A DNA stretch of 64,000 nt from JAMZMI01 sp047632435 (GCA_047632435.1 JBLICU010000005.1:20125-84124); one strand, 5' to 3'. Numbered from the stretch's first letter, positions 1 through 9,859 are shown. The notes: generated from the letters alone by a model not told the origin. Numbers and translations: made by a program.

Positions 1-284
1 CTGCCACTGCCGTACATTCCTATTACAATAGGGTTACCTGATGAACCAGAACCTTGTGGTTTTATCGTTCCGGTCCATGATTGACCCGCTTTAAAAAGGA
101 TACTATCTCCCGGCTGAAAAGTAGTCGTGTTAATATTTGCAAGTGTTTCCCATGCTGCCATCTGCGAAGTTCCACTATTGCCATCATCTCCTGAGACAGA
201 GTCAATGTAGTAGTTGGTCGCAAGACAAGGCCATGCTGCACTGAGCATTATAATGGCCAATAAGCGTTGAGCGTGTTTCATCAT
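1..284 (-). CDS. Parallel beta-helix repeat protein, 5' part only (runs off left edge)
   Basis: Reading the minus strand from an ATG ATG pair at 284/281 gives an uninterrupted 94-codon frame to the window edge. It starts with a signal peptide (MMKHAQRLLAIIMLSAAW, then a likely cleavage near CLA) and continues NYYIDSVSGDDGNSGTSQ, then PGDSILFKAGQSWTG and GNPIVIGMYGSG. This is the same N-terminal pattern as the complete beta-helix protein at 2429-4075, which also has a YYVD...G.D...GTS opening and a PGDKLLFKAG segment. It should therefore be a second secreted right-handed beta-helix protein of the same locus, possibly a polysaccharide lyase or glycosidase. It has no visible lipobox, unlike its paralogue. 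The catalytic part lies outside the window, so no activity can be assigned. It is the sixth gene of the susC-led series and starts 49 bp after the esterase gene ends. Confidence 0.85.
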   Translation of the reverse strand, partial: MMKHAQRLLAIIMLSAAWPCLATNYYIDSVSGDDGNSGTSQMAAWETLANINTTTFQPGDSILFKAGQSWTGTIKPQGSGSSGNPIVIGMYGSG

Positions 285-333
285 TTTAGGGTTTTTGGGT
301 TAGTTAAATTTTAACGCCGAATCTGATTCTCCC

Positions 334-2412
334 TTAAGGCTTCATGATTCTGGTTGCGTAAACATGCTGGTCAATATCCAATGCATGAATGATATATATC
401 CCGGGATTCAAGAAGCTTAAATCCATTGATAACTGATTTGAATGAATATCTTTTAATTGGTAAACTATCGCACCTTTCATATCCACCACCTTAATTCCCA
501 CAAAGGCTTTGCCCGATTGAAGTTTGAGTGCTCCATTTATTACAGGGTTTGGGTAAATCCGTAATTCATCCATGGGCAAATCAAAATCTGCTTCCAGATT
601 CTTAAATACTGCACCAGTACGCGATCCACTGGAAAGCTGATCTGTGACGTAATCCACCAATATATATGGCCTTACATGCTGATACGTCTGATTCTCCTTA
701 CTGGTTACCTTGAGTTGTGACGTGGTTACAGCATTGTCCTTCAGACCTATGGAAACAATCGAATCACTCTCATATTCCTGATTCACAAGGCTTGTAGCAA
801 AAACAGTGTAGCTCTTGTAGGAACTACCTTCCACAGGTAGTGTATAGAATTTATTGCTCATGGCCGGGCGATTATTCCAAGATAAACTTCCTTCTGCCCA
901 GTCATCCGCGGCTCCATAGAAACCCACCTCAAAACTTTCATTGTCATTCACATAACCATTGATTTTCAGACTCGCGTCAACGATATAACCGTTAATCCCT
1001 TGTAGGTTGAATTTTAAATAGGTTCTTCGGGTGTAACCAGAAGTAGTGATTTCCTTGACCCGCAAAAGATCTTCTGTACCGAAGTTGGTATCTCCAAAAC
1101 TCCCATCCTGAACATGTGCATCCTCGGTAACCCAAATCGTGTCCTGCATGTACTGATAGCCATACTGCATTTCCAATACTTTGCTGGCATATCTTCTTCC
1201 CAGGATCCGCTGGCTTTCAGAATCAAAATGCGTACTATCAAAAGCCATTAAACCGAAGGACTCCACAATATCAGTGTTGGCAACAGAATCAGGTAACGTC
1301 CTAATTAACTTATTAAAATTGGAATTTTCAGGTCTTAGCTGACTGATTTGCCCTGCAATAAACGATAGGTTTGGCATGTCCAGTGTATCTCTAAAATCAG
1401 TGATTAAAGACTTCAACTTGGATAAGTAAGTCAGGGTATCATTCTTATTACTTTCTCCTTGGTGCCAAAGAATTCCTTTGAGTTGCGTATTGGGAAGGGC
1501 TAGCGCTGCGCTGATACGGACATAAGCAGAATCAAAATAGCCCGCATTTGCACCTTTGAGCCATTCATTGATATTGGAACCCCCTCTCGCATTCACAACC
1601 AGGCCTATGTCCTTGCCTGTCACCCTGTGCACCATTTCACCAAAAGTATAGGCATAACCCAATTTCTGGTGAACTAAATCTTTGCGTATTGTTGAATAAG
1701 CGTTCAATGGATTTTTAGCCGGAATCCAACTGTTTACATCATTCAAGAGATAAACATCGTTTAAAGAGACTGTATCCTGTGCTTCAATTTCGGCTCTTCC
1801 GGCTGTATTCGATTGACCAATGATAAAATAGACATCCTTTGTTGCCGACTCACCTTCCACCACCAAACGCGCTTTGTATTGACTTGAGCTATTCTCTTTG
1901 CTATACAAAAAAACAGTTTTGACTAGCGAAAAATCATCCTTCAGCCCGACGGAGAACGACTTATTTCCCCCGTTCATTTCATCCTGTGCAGCCGATGTAA
2001 CATCGAATTCAACCCATTGATCAGTTGTAGTAACTATTGCAGAATCTATGAAGGCATTGAAAGATGAAGCGTTGTTCCAGGTAAGGGTAGACTCAGACCA
2101 AGTATCAGGATATACCTTGTATGCACTTACGGTCATCTCTTGTTGGGCACTCCCATAGACCAATAACTTTGCTGAGGAAATAGCCCTATAAGCTCCCAAA
2201 TCAAATTGCAAATAAGTCCTACGGGTGTAGGAAGCATTATTACTTTCCTTGATCTCCATCTTAATTGCGTCTCCATGGTTGTCATTGCTATAGGAACCTC
2301 CACGGATATGCGCGTCCTGATCAATATAAAGCGTATCAGTGACCATACTGAAAACTATATTTGCAATAAAAGCAAAAACACTAAAAAGCAATATTCTAAA
2401 TAGTAGATTCAC
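334..2412 (-). CDS. Secreted SGNH-type carbohydrate esterase flanked by two DNRLRE domains, with T9SS C-terminal domain
   Basis: 692 aa with signal peptide (residues 1-22). The start is GTG at 2412, since no in-frame ATG precedes the signal peptide. Domains in order: a DNRLRE-type beta-sandwich (about 27-190; DAHIRGG and TRRTYLQFDL motifs); a sialate O-acetylesterase-like SGNH domain (about 192-415) with block I IIGQSNTAGR (catalytic Ser near 199), GGSNINEW, WHQGESN and the Asp/His block DSTHFD (His near 397); a second DNRLRE domain (about 424-590; DAHVQDG, TRRTYLKFNL); and a T9SS type A sorting domain (about 614-692; IYPNPV). SGNH enzymes of this type remove acetyl groups from sugars, and DNRLRE domains are related to carbohydrate-binding modules. 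The protein is probably exported through T9SS and deacetylates the polysaccharide targeted by this locus. The duplicated DNRLRE units flanking one esterase are unusual. The gene ends 49 bp before the partial beta-helix gene. Confidence 0.88.
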   Translation of the reverse strand: MNLLFRILLFSVFAFIANIVFSMVTDTLYIDQDAHIRGGSYSNDNHGDAIKMEIKESNNASYTRRTYLQFDLGAYRAISSAKLLVYGSAQQEMTVSAYKVYPDTWSESTLTWNNASSFNAFIDSAIVTTTDQWVEFDVTSAAQDEMNGGNKSFSVGLKDDFSLVKTVFLYSKENSSSQYKARLVVEGESATKDVYFIIGQSNTAGRAEIEAQDTVSLNDVYLLNDVNSWIPAKNPLNAYSTIRKDLVHQKLGYAYTFGEMVHRVTGKDIGLVVNARGGSNINEWLKGANAGYFDSAYVRISAALALPNTQLKGILWHQGESNKNDTLTYLSKLKSLITDFRDTLDMPNLSFIAGQISQLRPENSNFNKLIRTLPDSVANTDIVESFGLMAFDSTHFDSESQRILGRRYASKVLEMQYGYQYMQDTIWVTEDAHVQDGSFGDTNFGTEDLLRVKEITTSGYTRRTYLKFNLQGINGYIVDASLKINGYVNDNESFEVGFYGAADDWAEGSLSWNNRPAMSNKFYTLPVEGSSYKSYTVFATSLVNQEYESDSIVSIGLKDNAVTTSQLKVTSKENQTYQHVRPYILVDYVTDQLSSGSRTGAVFKNLEADFDLPMDELRIYPNPVINGALKLQSGKAFVGIKVVDMKGAIVYQLKDIHSNQLSMDLSFLNPGIYIIHALDIDQHVYATRIMKP

Positions 2413-2428
2413 ATTGTTCGTTTAATGG

Positions 2429-4075
2429 TTAGAAATTAATTCCAATATTGAGGCTGTCCGCATGAATGCGCTTACCCTCGTAATCTTTGGTTGGCATCTT
2501 AATCAATTCAATCCCTGTATTTCGTAAAAGGGAATTTTCAGATGGCACATAGCCATCATTATCTGATTTGAATAGTTCACGCACATCAACAATATTAGCA
2601 TCTCTCGATGGCCATGACCGTACCGGCTTGTTCGCAATCACATTGTTTTCAAAGTGGTTTTCAGTACTTTCAGTCATCTGGAGATAGGTACCCACCCCAT
2701 CATTAATAATAACGTTATTATAATAGGTGGACTTAGATGGATAGCCGCCCCAGTTTTTATGATAAACTGCTGCGCGACCTTTCTGCTTCGAGCCAATTTT
2801 AAAAATATTATTATGAACCCATGTGTTCGTTGCATTTCCAGAAATCTTAAATGAGTAGTCCAATCTACCATCTGAAGTATCTCTTGTGATGCCATCATTT
2901 TCAAAAATATTGAATCTGACAATTGTTCCTTCATTGAACCCTCCAAAGCTCCTTTGACCGCCTGTAACGAGTGGCCCAAAATCATTGTCATGAATATAAT
3001 TGTATTGCATGATGGTCCACTTCGTCCGAAAATCACTGTCAATACCACCGGCATCATGGTCACCAATGTTGTATTTTGTAAATCGACCTTCATTATATTG
3101 AAGCAAAGCACTATCAGTGTTAAATACAAAAAAAGCATTGCCACTCTCCTTTATGGCACAGTGATCGAAAAGGTTATTTTCAATTATTGGTTTGTCAGCC
3201 ACACGGAGTATCAGTGCATTCGCACCTGTTCGTTCAAACCGGCAATTTCTAACTATATAACCCAGCGATGGAGTCCAATTATCAATAGAATCAAGCGTGC
3301 GATTTTCATAGTAAGATGAATTTGAAATTCCAGTTCTGTCAACATCATGTATGTAACAGCTGTCAAATACCAATCCATCAAAATAGGTTGGTTTTTCAGA
3401 TTCCGAACCTAGAATTTCAAGAAAAATACCCCCATTATTTTTGGTTCGAATGTCCCCATTTATTCCGTGAATATATAGGTTATTATAAGTTAGGTTGTGA
3501 ATAGCACCATAGTTTCTGGCTTGTACGAGAATTGCGCTTTTTCTTTTTCTGGGTTGTTGATACTGTTTTGGGTGATAATAATTAGCAAAGCTGTCAATAT
3601 TATGTTGCTCCCATTTCGTGAGCGTGATTCCTTCCTCTTGCTGATCATAGTTGGTGATTTCAAGATCTCTTATTGCCCAATATTCCTGGTTGTAAAGGAA
3701 TAGCGTACAGAAATGCTCATCTTCAGCTTCCGGAGTACAGTTGTAAGCGCCTTGCCCCTGTATTTTAGGGGCTTTCCCTTCGCCATATTTACCCATTGTT
3801 ATAGGTTTATTTGGAGCGCCTGATCCTTTTGGCAACAATGTCCCTGACCATTCACAACCAGCCTTGAAGAGCAGCTTATCACCAGGCTCGAAAGTAACCT
3901 GATTTACCCGCTCAAGTGATTGCCATGCTTCGGCAGCACTCGTGCCTTCATTAAGATCTGAACCTGATTCACAGTCAACATAATAGCTAATGACTGTCAC
4001 TTCCTGACAGGAAAATAGACATATCACGGCAGCTACTAAATAGCATAATCGAACATATAAAAAAGAACCAGTCAT
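2429..4075 (-). CDS. Right-handed parallel beta-helix lipoprotein (putative polysaccharide lyase or glycosidase)
   Basis: 548 aa. The N-terminus has a lipoprotein signal with lipobox LFSC (Cys23), so the mature protein should be membrane-anchored, probably at the cell surface. The opening segment (YYVDCESGSD...GTS, PGDKLLFKAG) is typical of secreted beta-helix carbohydrate-active proteins. The rest shows repeated strand-turn units with Asn ladders (for example NNLFDHC, YNYIHDNDFG, NNIFKIG, ENNVIAN), as in pectate-lyase-like folds. No catalytic triad could be assigned by eye, so substrate and reaction remain open. It lies between the surface lipoprotein gene and the esterase gene, 17 bp upstream of the latter, so the two are probably co-transcribed. 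The partial gene at 1-284 is a paralogue of its N-terminus. Confidence 0.85.
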   Translation of the reverse strand: MTGSFLYVRLCYLVAAVICLFSCQEVTVISYYVDCESGSDLNEGTSAAEAWQSLERVNQVTFEPGDKLLFKAGCEWSGTLLPKGSGAPNKPITMGKYGEGKAPKIQGQGAYNCTPEAEDEHFCTLFLYNQEYWAIRDLEITNYDQQEEGITLTKWEQHNIDSFANYYHPKQYQQPRKRKSAILVQARNYGAIHNLTYNNLYIHGINGDIRTKNNGGIFLEILGSESEKPTYFDGLVFDSCYIHDVDRTGISNSSYYENRTLDSIDNWTPSLGYIVRNCRFERTGANALILRVADKPIIENNLFDHCAIKESGNAFFVFNTDSALLQYNEGRFTKYNIGDHDAGGIDSDFRTKWTIMQYNYIHDNDFGPLVTGGQRSFGGFNEGTIVRFNIFENDGITRDTSDGRLDYSFKISGNATNTWVHNNIFKIGSKQKGRAAVYHKNWGGYPSKSTYYNNVIINDGVGTYLQMTESTENHFENNVIANKPVRSWPSRDANIVDVRELFKSDNDGYVPSENSLLRNTGIELIKMPTKDYEGKRIHADSLNIGINF

Positions 4076-4113
4076 ACTTTAAAGGAAATAATTTAAAAGG
4101 ATTTAAATATTAG

Positions 4114-4143
4114 AGAAGTGAGATGATCCCTCATCTCACTTCT
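4114..4143 (-). terminator. 13-bp perfect stem-loop downstream of the surface lipoprotein gene
   Basis: The arms AGAAGTGAGATGA and TCATCTCACTTCT pair over 13 bp around a four-base loop. The hairpin starts 14 bp after the stop codon of the lipoprotein gene at 4157 and lies before the beta-helix gene start at 4075. The minus-strand side is followed only by an AT-rich CTAATATTTAAAT rather than a clean U-run. It may be a partial terminator or an RNA-stabilising hairpin that raises susC/susD/lipoprotein expression over the downstream enzyme genes. Confidence 0.6.
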
Positions 4144-4156
4144 TTCTAATTGTTTA

Positions 4157-5170
4157 TTAACGCGCAGCAATACTTACTTCATCCACAGCTATACCTCTAG
4201 AATAAGTCCCCTCAGGAAGGTCTGCTTCTATTTTGAATTTCAAATTTCCATCTATATCAGCAGTTCCATTGATTGTATACATCGTATAAATACCACTATC
4301 ACCGGTTCCATCAGTGAATGCATTATCCATTGTGTCTCCACCGGTAAAACTCGCATCCAATCCTCTTTCTGAGCTACCATGGAGTCTCAGCCAATACGTA
4401 ACAGTGGCTGGCTGACCTGCTTCCAATCCACTTACAGCAATTTCAACTGAAGTACCCGGGCCTTGCACAGAAAATGCATTTCCACAATTTCCATCTGTAT
4501 CGTCATTATTATCAGCATCTGCTACACCGTCTGAGGCTGTGTCTGTGCACATTGCTCTTTGAGATTGTACCCTTGCACCAATGTCTGTATTAGTGTCATC
4601 TCCATCATTATAATGCGTAATGGCATAAGCCACAGTCAATCCTTCCATGACAGTACCGGCAGACTCTAAATCTTCTACGAACAGCTCGCTTCCATGTCCA
4701 CCATCACCTGACGTACTGGATTTGCCCATTTCAAAGCCACTGGAATATATTACAGTACCTGCATCAAGGAAAGTAATAGGCACTGCAGTAACATTGGCGG
4801 TAACATCAATGATTTCAGTCAAATCGCCAGATGATACGGTGATTTCTCCAGTAACTGCACCAAGAGTTGCTTCCAGACTTGGCGCAAAAGTAAGAGTAAC
4901 CGTGTTCAAGGCATTCGCAATAGGAAATACCGTTTGACTTAAACTGAAACCTTTTCCCGTTACGGATAGCGTTACAGTTCCAGTTATATTCTCACCCGTC
5001 ACAGTAAACTCTTTCGTAGCAGTAACCCCAGCTTGTACATCTCCAAAAGCTAAGGATGAAGCGCTTAAGGTTACTACGGGATCTGGAGCGGGCTCATCTT
5101 CGCTGCATGAGATAAATCCTATGCAAGAAATAAAAAGGATAATGAGTAAATAGTTTTTAGAAGATTTCAT
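4157..5170 (-). CDS. Surface lipoprotein with Ig-like domain, encoded directly after SusD
   Basis: 337 aa. The lipobox FISC (Cys22) is followed by acidic residues (SEDEPAPDP), as in Bacteroidota surface-exposed lipoproteins. Residues about 30-130 form a choice-of-anchor-D-like beta-sandwich (SLAFGDVQAG...KEFTVTGENITG). Residues about 140-337 look like a second beta-sandwich (IYSSGFEMG near its start, DLPEGTYSRGIAVDEVSIAA at its end), the pattern of a carbohydrate-binding module. Its position immediately after susD suggests the role of SusE/SusF-type glycan-binding lipoproteins, which capture polysaccharide at the surface without cutting it. No catalytic motif was seen. The gene sits 79 bp after susD and is followed by a strong hairpin. 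The exact family is not recognised. Confidence 0.8.
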   Translation of the reverse strand: MKSSKNYLLIILFISCIGFISCSEDEPAPDPVVTLSASSLAFGDVQAGVTATKEFTVTGENITGTVTLSVTGKGFSLSQTVFPIANALNTVTLTFAPSLEATLGAVTGEITVSSGDLTEIIDVTANVTAVPITFLDAGTVIYSSGFEMGKSSTSGDGGHGSELFVEDLESAGTVMEGLTVAYAITHYNDGDDTNTDIGARVQSQRAMCTDTASDGVADADNNDDTDGNCGNAFSVQGPGTSVEIAVSGLEAGQPATVTYWLRLHGSSERGLDASFTGGDTMDNAFTDGTGDSGIYTMYTINGTADIDGNLKFKIEADLPEGTYSRGIAVDEVSIAAR

Positions 5171-5249
5171 AATTTAAAGTTGTTTAGTTTGTACATATTA
5201 GTTTAATAAAATATCTAGTTTACTGGGCATGTATTTAATTCAAGAGGTT

Positions 5250-6914
5250 TTAATAACTAGGGTTATTACTTATTTTGAAATCAAGATTTGCATCAATAAA
5301 AGATTGCGGAATCGGAAATAGCTTATCTCTTTCTATCATTTTTCCAGATGCATTTACATTGTACAGATTGGTTCTTTCAATCCATTTATTATTTCTGAGT
5401 AGCGTGTATCTCCTATGCTCTTCCGAAAAAAGCTCCCGAGCTCGCTCATCTAAAATAAGATCAATGTCAATTTCTGCCGGAGTTACTTGAGTTGCATTGG
5501 CACGATTTCTTAATTCATTGATATAGAATGCAGCATTGTTAGGGTCACTATTTTTGAAATACGCCTCTGCCAATAAGAGATAAGTATCAGCAAGCCTTAG
5601 ATAAATCTGATCATTAAAAGCTCTGCTTTCGCTTGGATCAACCACATGTGACCAATCCCACTTACGAGTGTAGGGTCTAATTCTATCTCCAAGAGGATCC
5701 TCCGGGGTGAAGTCCAGCCATAATGTATCACCGACACTTCCAGCTGTGGATGGATCTTCTTCGCTCACTACAAAATAAGTCCGCCAGCTAAACTCATCGC
5801 CCCTATCATCTATCACCACCCCATTGTTATCCCGATAAAGATCAAACACAAACTTGGTGGCTGAAAGACGAGTATTTCCTCTACCACCTCGATCTATGGT
5901 GACAGCCAACCCAGGAGCTCCGCCACTAGAACTGCTATACTCACTCATGAACCATCGTCTCATGATATTGTGCCCTTGTCCTCCTTCCACTTCATATTCA
6001 TTTTGTAGCACCCACAAGGCTTCTGTATTACCCTCACTCGGATTGGAATTGCCGCTCAGAAACATATCACTATAAGGAGTTCCTGGAAACGAAGAATTTA
6101 CACCATATCTATTAGTTACAAGTGAGCGAGAACCTCCTATGGCTTCAAGTGCTAATGAAATAGCCGCAGAATACTCCTCCTCGATTATCAACAATTCAGT
6201 TAAATAGTGCTGAGCCACAGCTTTGATAATCTTACCATCATTTAAATGAACTTCTGGTAAGTGCATGACCGCAAATTCTAAATCCTCTTTTATAAATTCT
6301 CGAATATCAGCAACAGATGTTCGTTCCCAGTCAAGACGAACATTTTCACCCGTAGATTCCTCCTTGACCAAAGGCACATCACCATATAGAAAGGTAAGAT
6401 GACGGTACGCCCACGCTCTCATGGTTTTGGCTTCACCTGAAATTCTATTCAAAGTACTTTCATCAATACCTCCTCCTCCAAATTGATCTGCTCTATTGAT
6501 TATGGTGTTGGAAGCATTGATAATTTCATATAACCAATTCCATGTCCCACTGAAGTATCCTTGAGCAGCATTTCCCAATACTTGCTCTCCCCAATCATTG
6601 AGGAAAAGTTCAGCATTCCATGGTCGGTTGCCGTAGATGATGTCCGTTCCAGCCATCATCATTGCACATGTCAGGTTATTACTATTGCCAGTAGGGTTAC
6701 TATTACTTGGTAGTCCGGCTCGTTCAACACGTGCCAGCGCATAGAGGCCATTTAGTCCTGCATCAAACCCCACCTCATCTACATAGAGATTATCAGGTGC
6801 TATGACATGAGGGATTTCTTGATCTAAGAATTGGTCTTGACATGACACACTAACCAAGATGGTAACTGCCAAAATGAATGTTTTGATTATGTAATGTTGG
6901 GGTTGCTTTTTCAT
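5250..6914 (-). CDS. SusD/RagB family nutrient-binding outer-membrane lipoprotein
   Basis: 554 aa, usual SusD length. The lipobox VSVSC (Cys25) is followed by QDQFLDQEIP. Recognisable SusD features are the N-terminal tetratricopeptide-like helices (GLNGLYALARV, RISGEAKTMRAWAYRHLTFLYGDVPL), the YLTELLIIEEEYSAAISLA region, and the C-terminal IYLRLADTYLLLAEAYFK and ELRNRAN...LILDERARELFSEEHRRYTLLR motifs. SusD proteins form the hinged lid over a SusC transporter and capture oligosaccharides. The start codon overlaps the susC stop codon by one base (TAATG), indicating translational coupling and a stoichiometric SusCD pair. Confidence 0.95.
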   Translation of the reverse strand: MKKQPQHYIIKTFILAVTILVSVSCQDQFLDQEIPHVIAPDNLYVDEVGFDAGLNGLYALARVERAGLPSNSNPTGNSNNLTCAMMMAGTDIIYGNRPWNAELFLNDWGEQVLGNAAQGYFSGTWNWLYEIINASNTIINRADQFGGGGIDESTLNRISGEAKTMRAWAYRHLTFLYGDVPLVKEESTGENVRLDWERTSVADIREFIKEDLEFAVMHLPEVHLNDGKIIKAVAQHYLTELLIIEEEYSAAISLALEAIGGSRSLVTNRYGVNSSFPGTPYSDMFLSGNSNPSEGNTEALWVLQNEYEVEGGQGHNIMRRWFMSEYSSSSGGAPGLAVTIDRGGRGNTRLSATKFVFDLYRDNNGVVIDDRGDEFSWRTYFVVSEEDPSTAGSVGDTLWLDFTPEDPLGDRIRPYTRKWDWSHVVDPSESRAFNDQIYLRLADTYLLLAEAYFKNSDPNNAAFYINELRNRANATQVTPAEIDIDLILDERARELFSEEHRRYTLLRNNKWIERTNLYNVNASGKMIERDKLFPIPQSFIDANLDFKISNNPSY

Positions 6915-9859
6915 TATAGGCTGAAGTTTAATCCGAAAACAATTTCCTTTTGCAATGGCACTGATCGTTGGCTACTTAACTCTGGATCTAGTCCTGTCCA
7001 ATCTGTTATTGTGATTAGATTTCTTAATGTCGTATAAACTCGTAATCCAGAAATACCTGTCTTACCAAGCAAGGAATCATTAAAAGTGTAGGATAATGTA
7101 ATGTCCTTGACTCTCATAAAATCTGCACTTTGATAGAATCCGACATTATAGATATTAGCTTGGGGATGATTTCTGTGAAAGGTTTTAATAGGATCTTCTT
7201 GAGTCCAATAGTCTAATACAAACCAGTTTCGCTTTACACCACCATAGACGTTTTCATCGTAAATGGTATTTCTCTTGGTTACTCCTTCTACACCATGTAT
7301 GAAAACATACAATGAAAAGCCTTTATACTTTAACGTATTAGTAAGTCCCCAGGTAGTTTTTGGGTCTCGCTGACCTTGAATAGCTCGGTCATGTTCTGAA
7401 GATATTCCAAGGACTGGATTACCATCTGTATCAATTGGGTTGTCAATATCTTTTACTTTCACATCACCTGGATGAGCATTAGGTTGAGCACTCTCTGTTG
7501 CATCTTCACCCTCTTGCCAGATTCCATCAAACACCAAACTATAATTTGATCTTATAGGCTTTCCAATGAATAATCCATTTCCGATATCGTCTTGATTTTT
7601 CCCGAATAGGGAAACAATCTCATTACGGTTGAAGGACATATTTCCTGCAATATTCCAGGTGAAATCCTTTTTATTTATCGCAAATCCTGAGGTAGATAGC
7701 TCAATACCTTCATTCTGAACTTTACCAATATTCTGAGTGATCTCTGTAATCCCATGGACGGAAGGGATGAGTCTATCCAGCAGCAAATCTGATGTGCTGG
7801 CTCTATAAATATCTGCTGAAAACTGAACACGATCAGAGATGAGTCCTAGATCTAAACCAAAATTGAGGGTTGCCGTTTTCTCCCAACTCAATTCATTATT
7901 AGCTAATTGATTTGGTACAAACCCCGGTGCAGTTTGACTTCCATTTAAATAAGAGCGATCGCTCAAGCGGGCTAAATTATCATAAGGTCCCACTGCCTGA
8001 TTGCCATTCTCTCCGTAAGAGATTCTGAATTTAGCTTTGCTCACGAAACTAGTAGGGAAAAAAGCTTCATCTCCTATATTCCAACCTACTGCTACTGACG
8101 GGAAAATTCCGTACTTGTTTTCATCTCCGAAACCTGAAAACCCATCTCGTCTTACAGTCATGGTTACCATGTATTTATCAGCATAGCCATAATTGACCCT
8201 AGCCATTTGAGATAGAAGTGTTGTTTGGGTGAAACTGCTTGATGGACTTATTCCTACTGCTAGATGATTTTGATAGTAGGTAAGTAAGTCACTTGGGAAA
8301 CCTACTGCATCTACTCCGTTATCTTCTGATTTGATCTTTTGAGCACTGTAAAGCCCCGTGAATCCGATAGAGTGCTTCCCAAATGTAGCAGAGTAGTTTA
8401 AGATATTTTCTAGCAAAAAGTTTTCATCTGATTGATTGCTCACCTGTGCATCCCCTCCTGATGTAAAACCTCTAGCTGTATTCCTTCCCCAGTAGGTACC
8501 AATCTTTCTTGCACCCACTTCTATACCAGTATTAATCTTGTAGGACAACCCTTCAAGAAAAGGAAATGAATACATTAGGTAATTGGTTGTGAAAATTTTA
8601 TTATTTATATCGTCATTCACCGCTAGCGTGGGTGCCAACGCGTTTTCGAAAAACTGATCCTCTGGCCAAGGGAAGATGGTAGGGCTACCATCACTATCAT
8701 ATGCTGAACTCAGAGGATTGAGAAAATAAGCTCCAGCAGCTTCTCCCCCAAAGTCTGGATCTAAACCAGACCTATCAATTCTGGAAAGCTGAGTAGAAGT
8801 ACCGAATTTCAGATCCTTGGTAATATCAAAACTGAGATTAACTCTCAACGATACTCGATTAAAGTTATCATTAATAGCTACACCCTGAGCATCCAGATAA
8901 CCCATGGACACATAATATTTGGCATTATCAGTCGCACCAGAAACTGACAAATTATGCTCTTGCTTAACTCCTGTCTGTGTAGCGAGAGAAAGCCAATCAG
9001 TGCCTTTACCTTGGGCAAGTAGATCAAGCTCTGATGGAGTGAGCTCACCTGGCTCCCTTGTTTCTTTGAATGCGGCAAAGCCAGGTCCATCATATACGGC
9101 TGGAACATTGCCAATATCGGAGATACCAATATATCCACTATAGGTGATTTTAGGCTGACCTTTTGTGCCTTCTTTTGTTTGAATTAAAATCACACCATTA
9201 GCTCCTCTCGATCCATAAATTGCTGTTGCAGATGCGTCTTTCAAGACAGTCATATTTTTAATATCTGACGTATTGATATCAGAAATACTACCCGCATAAG
9301 GCACGCCATCAAGAACGATTAGAGGGGAGTTGGAAGCATTGATTGAGTTCCTACCTCTAATCAAAATGCTTACATCATTTTGCTCGGCACTAGAGGAATT
9401 AAGTGTTATGTTAACTCCAGGCAAAGCACCTTGAAGCGCTTGGCTAAAATTGGTGTTTGGCTTGGCATCTATTCTATTCACATCAATCGATGCTACCGAA
9501 CCTGTTAAATCACTTTTCTTTTGAGACCCATATCCTACAACAACAATTTCTTCAAGTGCGTGAATGTCATCTGGAAGCACAAAATTGATTAAGGATCTTC
9601 CACCCACCTTTGCTGTTTTACTTTCAAAACCTACAAAGGAGGCTATAAGGTTTGCTTCGGGATTCACCATAATTTGGTAATTTCCATTCACATCTGTTAC
9701 AGTTCCATTATTTGCACCAACTTCTTGAATGGTGGCCCCAGGTAATGGCTCACCGTTTGAATCTTTAACAACTCCTGTCAATTGAATTGAAGAATTCTGT
9801 GCATTTAGGTTTGTCAATATGACGAATAAAAAAATAATTTGCGTAAGGTATCTCCTCAT
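6914..9859 (-). CDS. SusC/RagA family TonB-dependent outer-membrane receptor
   Basis: 981 aa. A signal peptide (about 1-20) precedes a carboxypeptidase-like regulatory domain (about 25-105; GVVKDSNGEPLPGATIQEVG, TDVNGNYQI). The TonB-box-like EIVVVGYGSQKK leads into the plug (GSVASIDVNRID, LIRGRNSINASNSPLIVLDG, DASATAIYGSRGANGVILIQTK), followed by a long beta-barrel ending in GLNFSL with a terminal Leu. It imports oligosaccharides across the outer membrane, powered by TonB-ExbBD. It is the first gene of the minus-strand locus and is translationally coupled to susD. The divergent hybrid two-component gene at 10200 is its likely regulator. The transported glycan cannot be read from the sequence. 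Confidence 0.96.
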   Translation of the reverse strand: MRRYLTQIIFLFVILTNLNAQNSSIQLTGVVKDSNGEPLPGATIQEVGANNGTVTDVNGNYQIMVNPEANLIASFVGFESKTAKVGGRSLINFVLPDDIHALEEIVVVGYGSQKKSDLTGSVASIDVNRIDAKPNTNFSQALQGALPGVNITLNSSSAEQNDVSILIRGRNSINASNSPLIVLDGVPYAGSISDINTSDIKNMTVLKDASATAIYGSRGANGVILIQTKEGTKGQPKITYSGYIGISDIGNVPAVYDGPGFAAFKETREPGELTPSELDLLAQGKGTDWLSLATQTGVKQEHNLSVSGATDNAKYYVSMGYLDAQGVAINDNFNRVSLRVNLSFDITKDLKFGTSTQLSRIDRSGLDPDFGGEAAGAYFLNPLSSAYDSDGSPTIFPWPEDQFFENALAPTLAVNDDINNKIFTTNYLMYSFPFLEGLSYKINTGIEVGARKIGTYWGRNTARGFTSGGDAQVSNQSDENFLLENILNYSATFGKHSIGFTGLYSAQKIKSEDNGVDAVGFPSDLLTYYQNHLAVGISPSSSFTQTTLLSQMARVNYGYADKYMVTMTVRRDGFSGFGDENKYGIFPSVAVGWNIGDEAFFPTSFVSKAKFRISYGENGNQAVGPYDNLARLSDRSYLNGSQTAPGFVPNQLANNELSWEKTATLNFGLDLGLISDRVQFSADIYRASTSDLLLDRLIPSVHGITEITQNIGKVQNEGIELSTSGFAINKKDFTWNIAGNMSFNRNEIVSLFGKNQDDIGNGLFIGKPIRSNYSLVFDGIWQEGEDATESAQPNAHPGDVKVKDIDNPIDTDGNPVLGISSEHDRAIQGQRDPKTTWGLTNTLKYKGFSLYVFIHGVEGVTKRNTIYDENVYGGVKRNWFVLDYWTQEDPIKTFHRNHPQANIYNVGFYQSADFMRVKDITLSYTFNDSLLGKTGISGLRVYTTLRNLITITDWTGLDPELSSQRSVPLQKEIVFGLNFSL

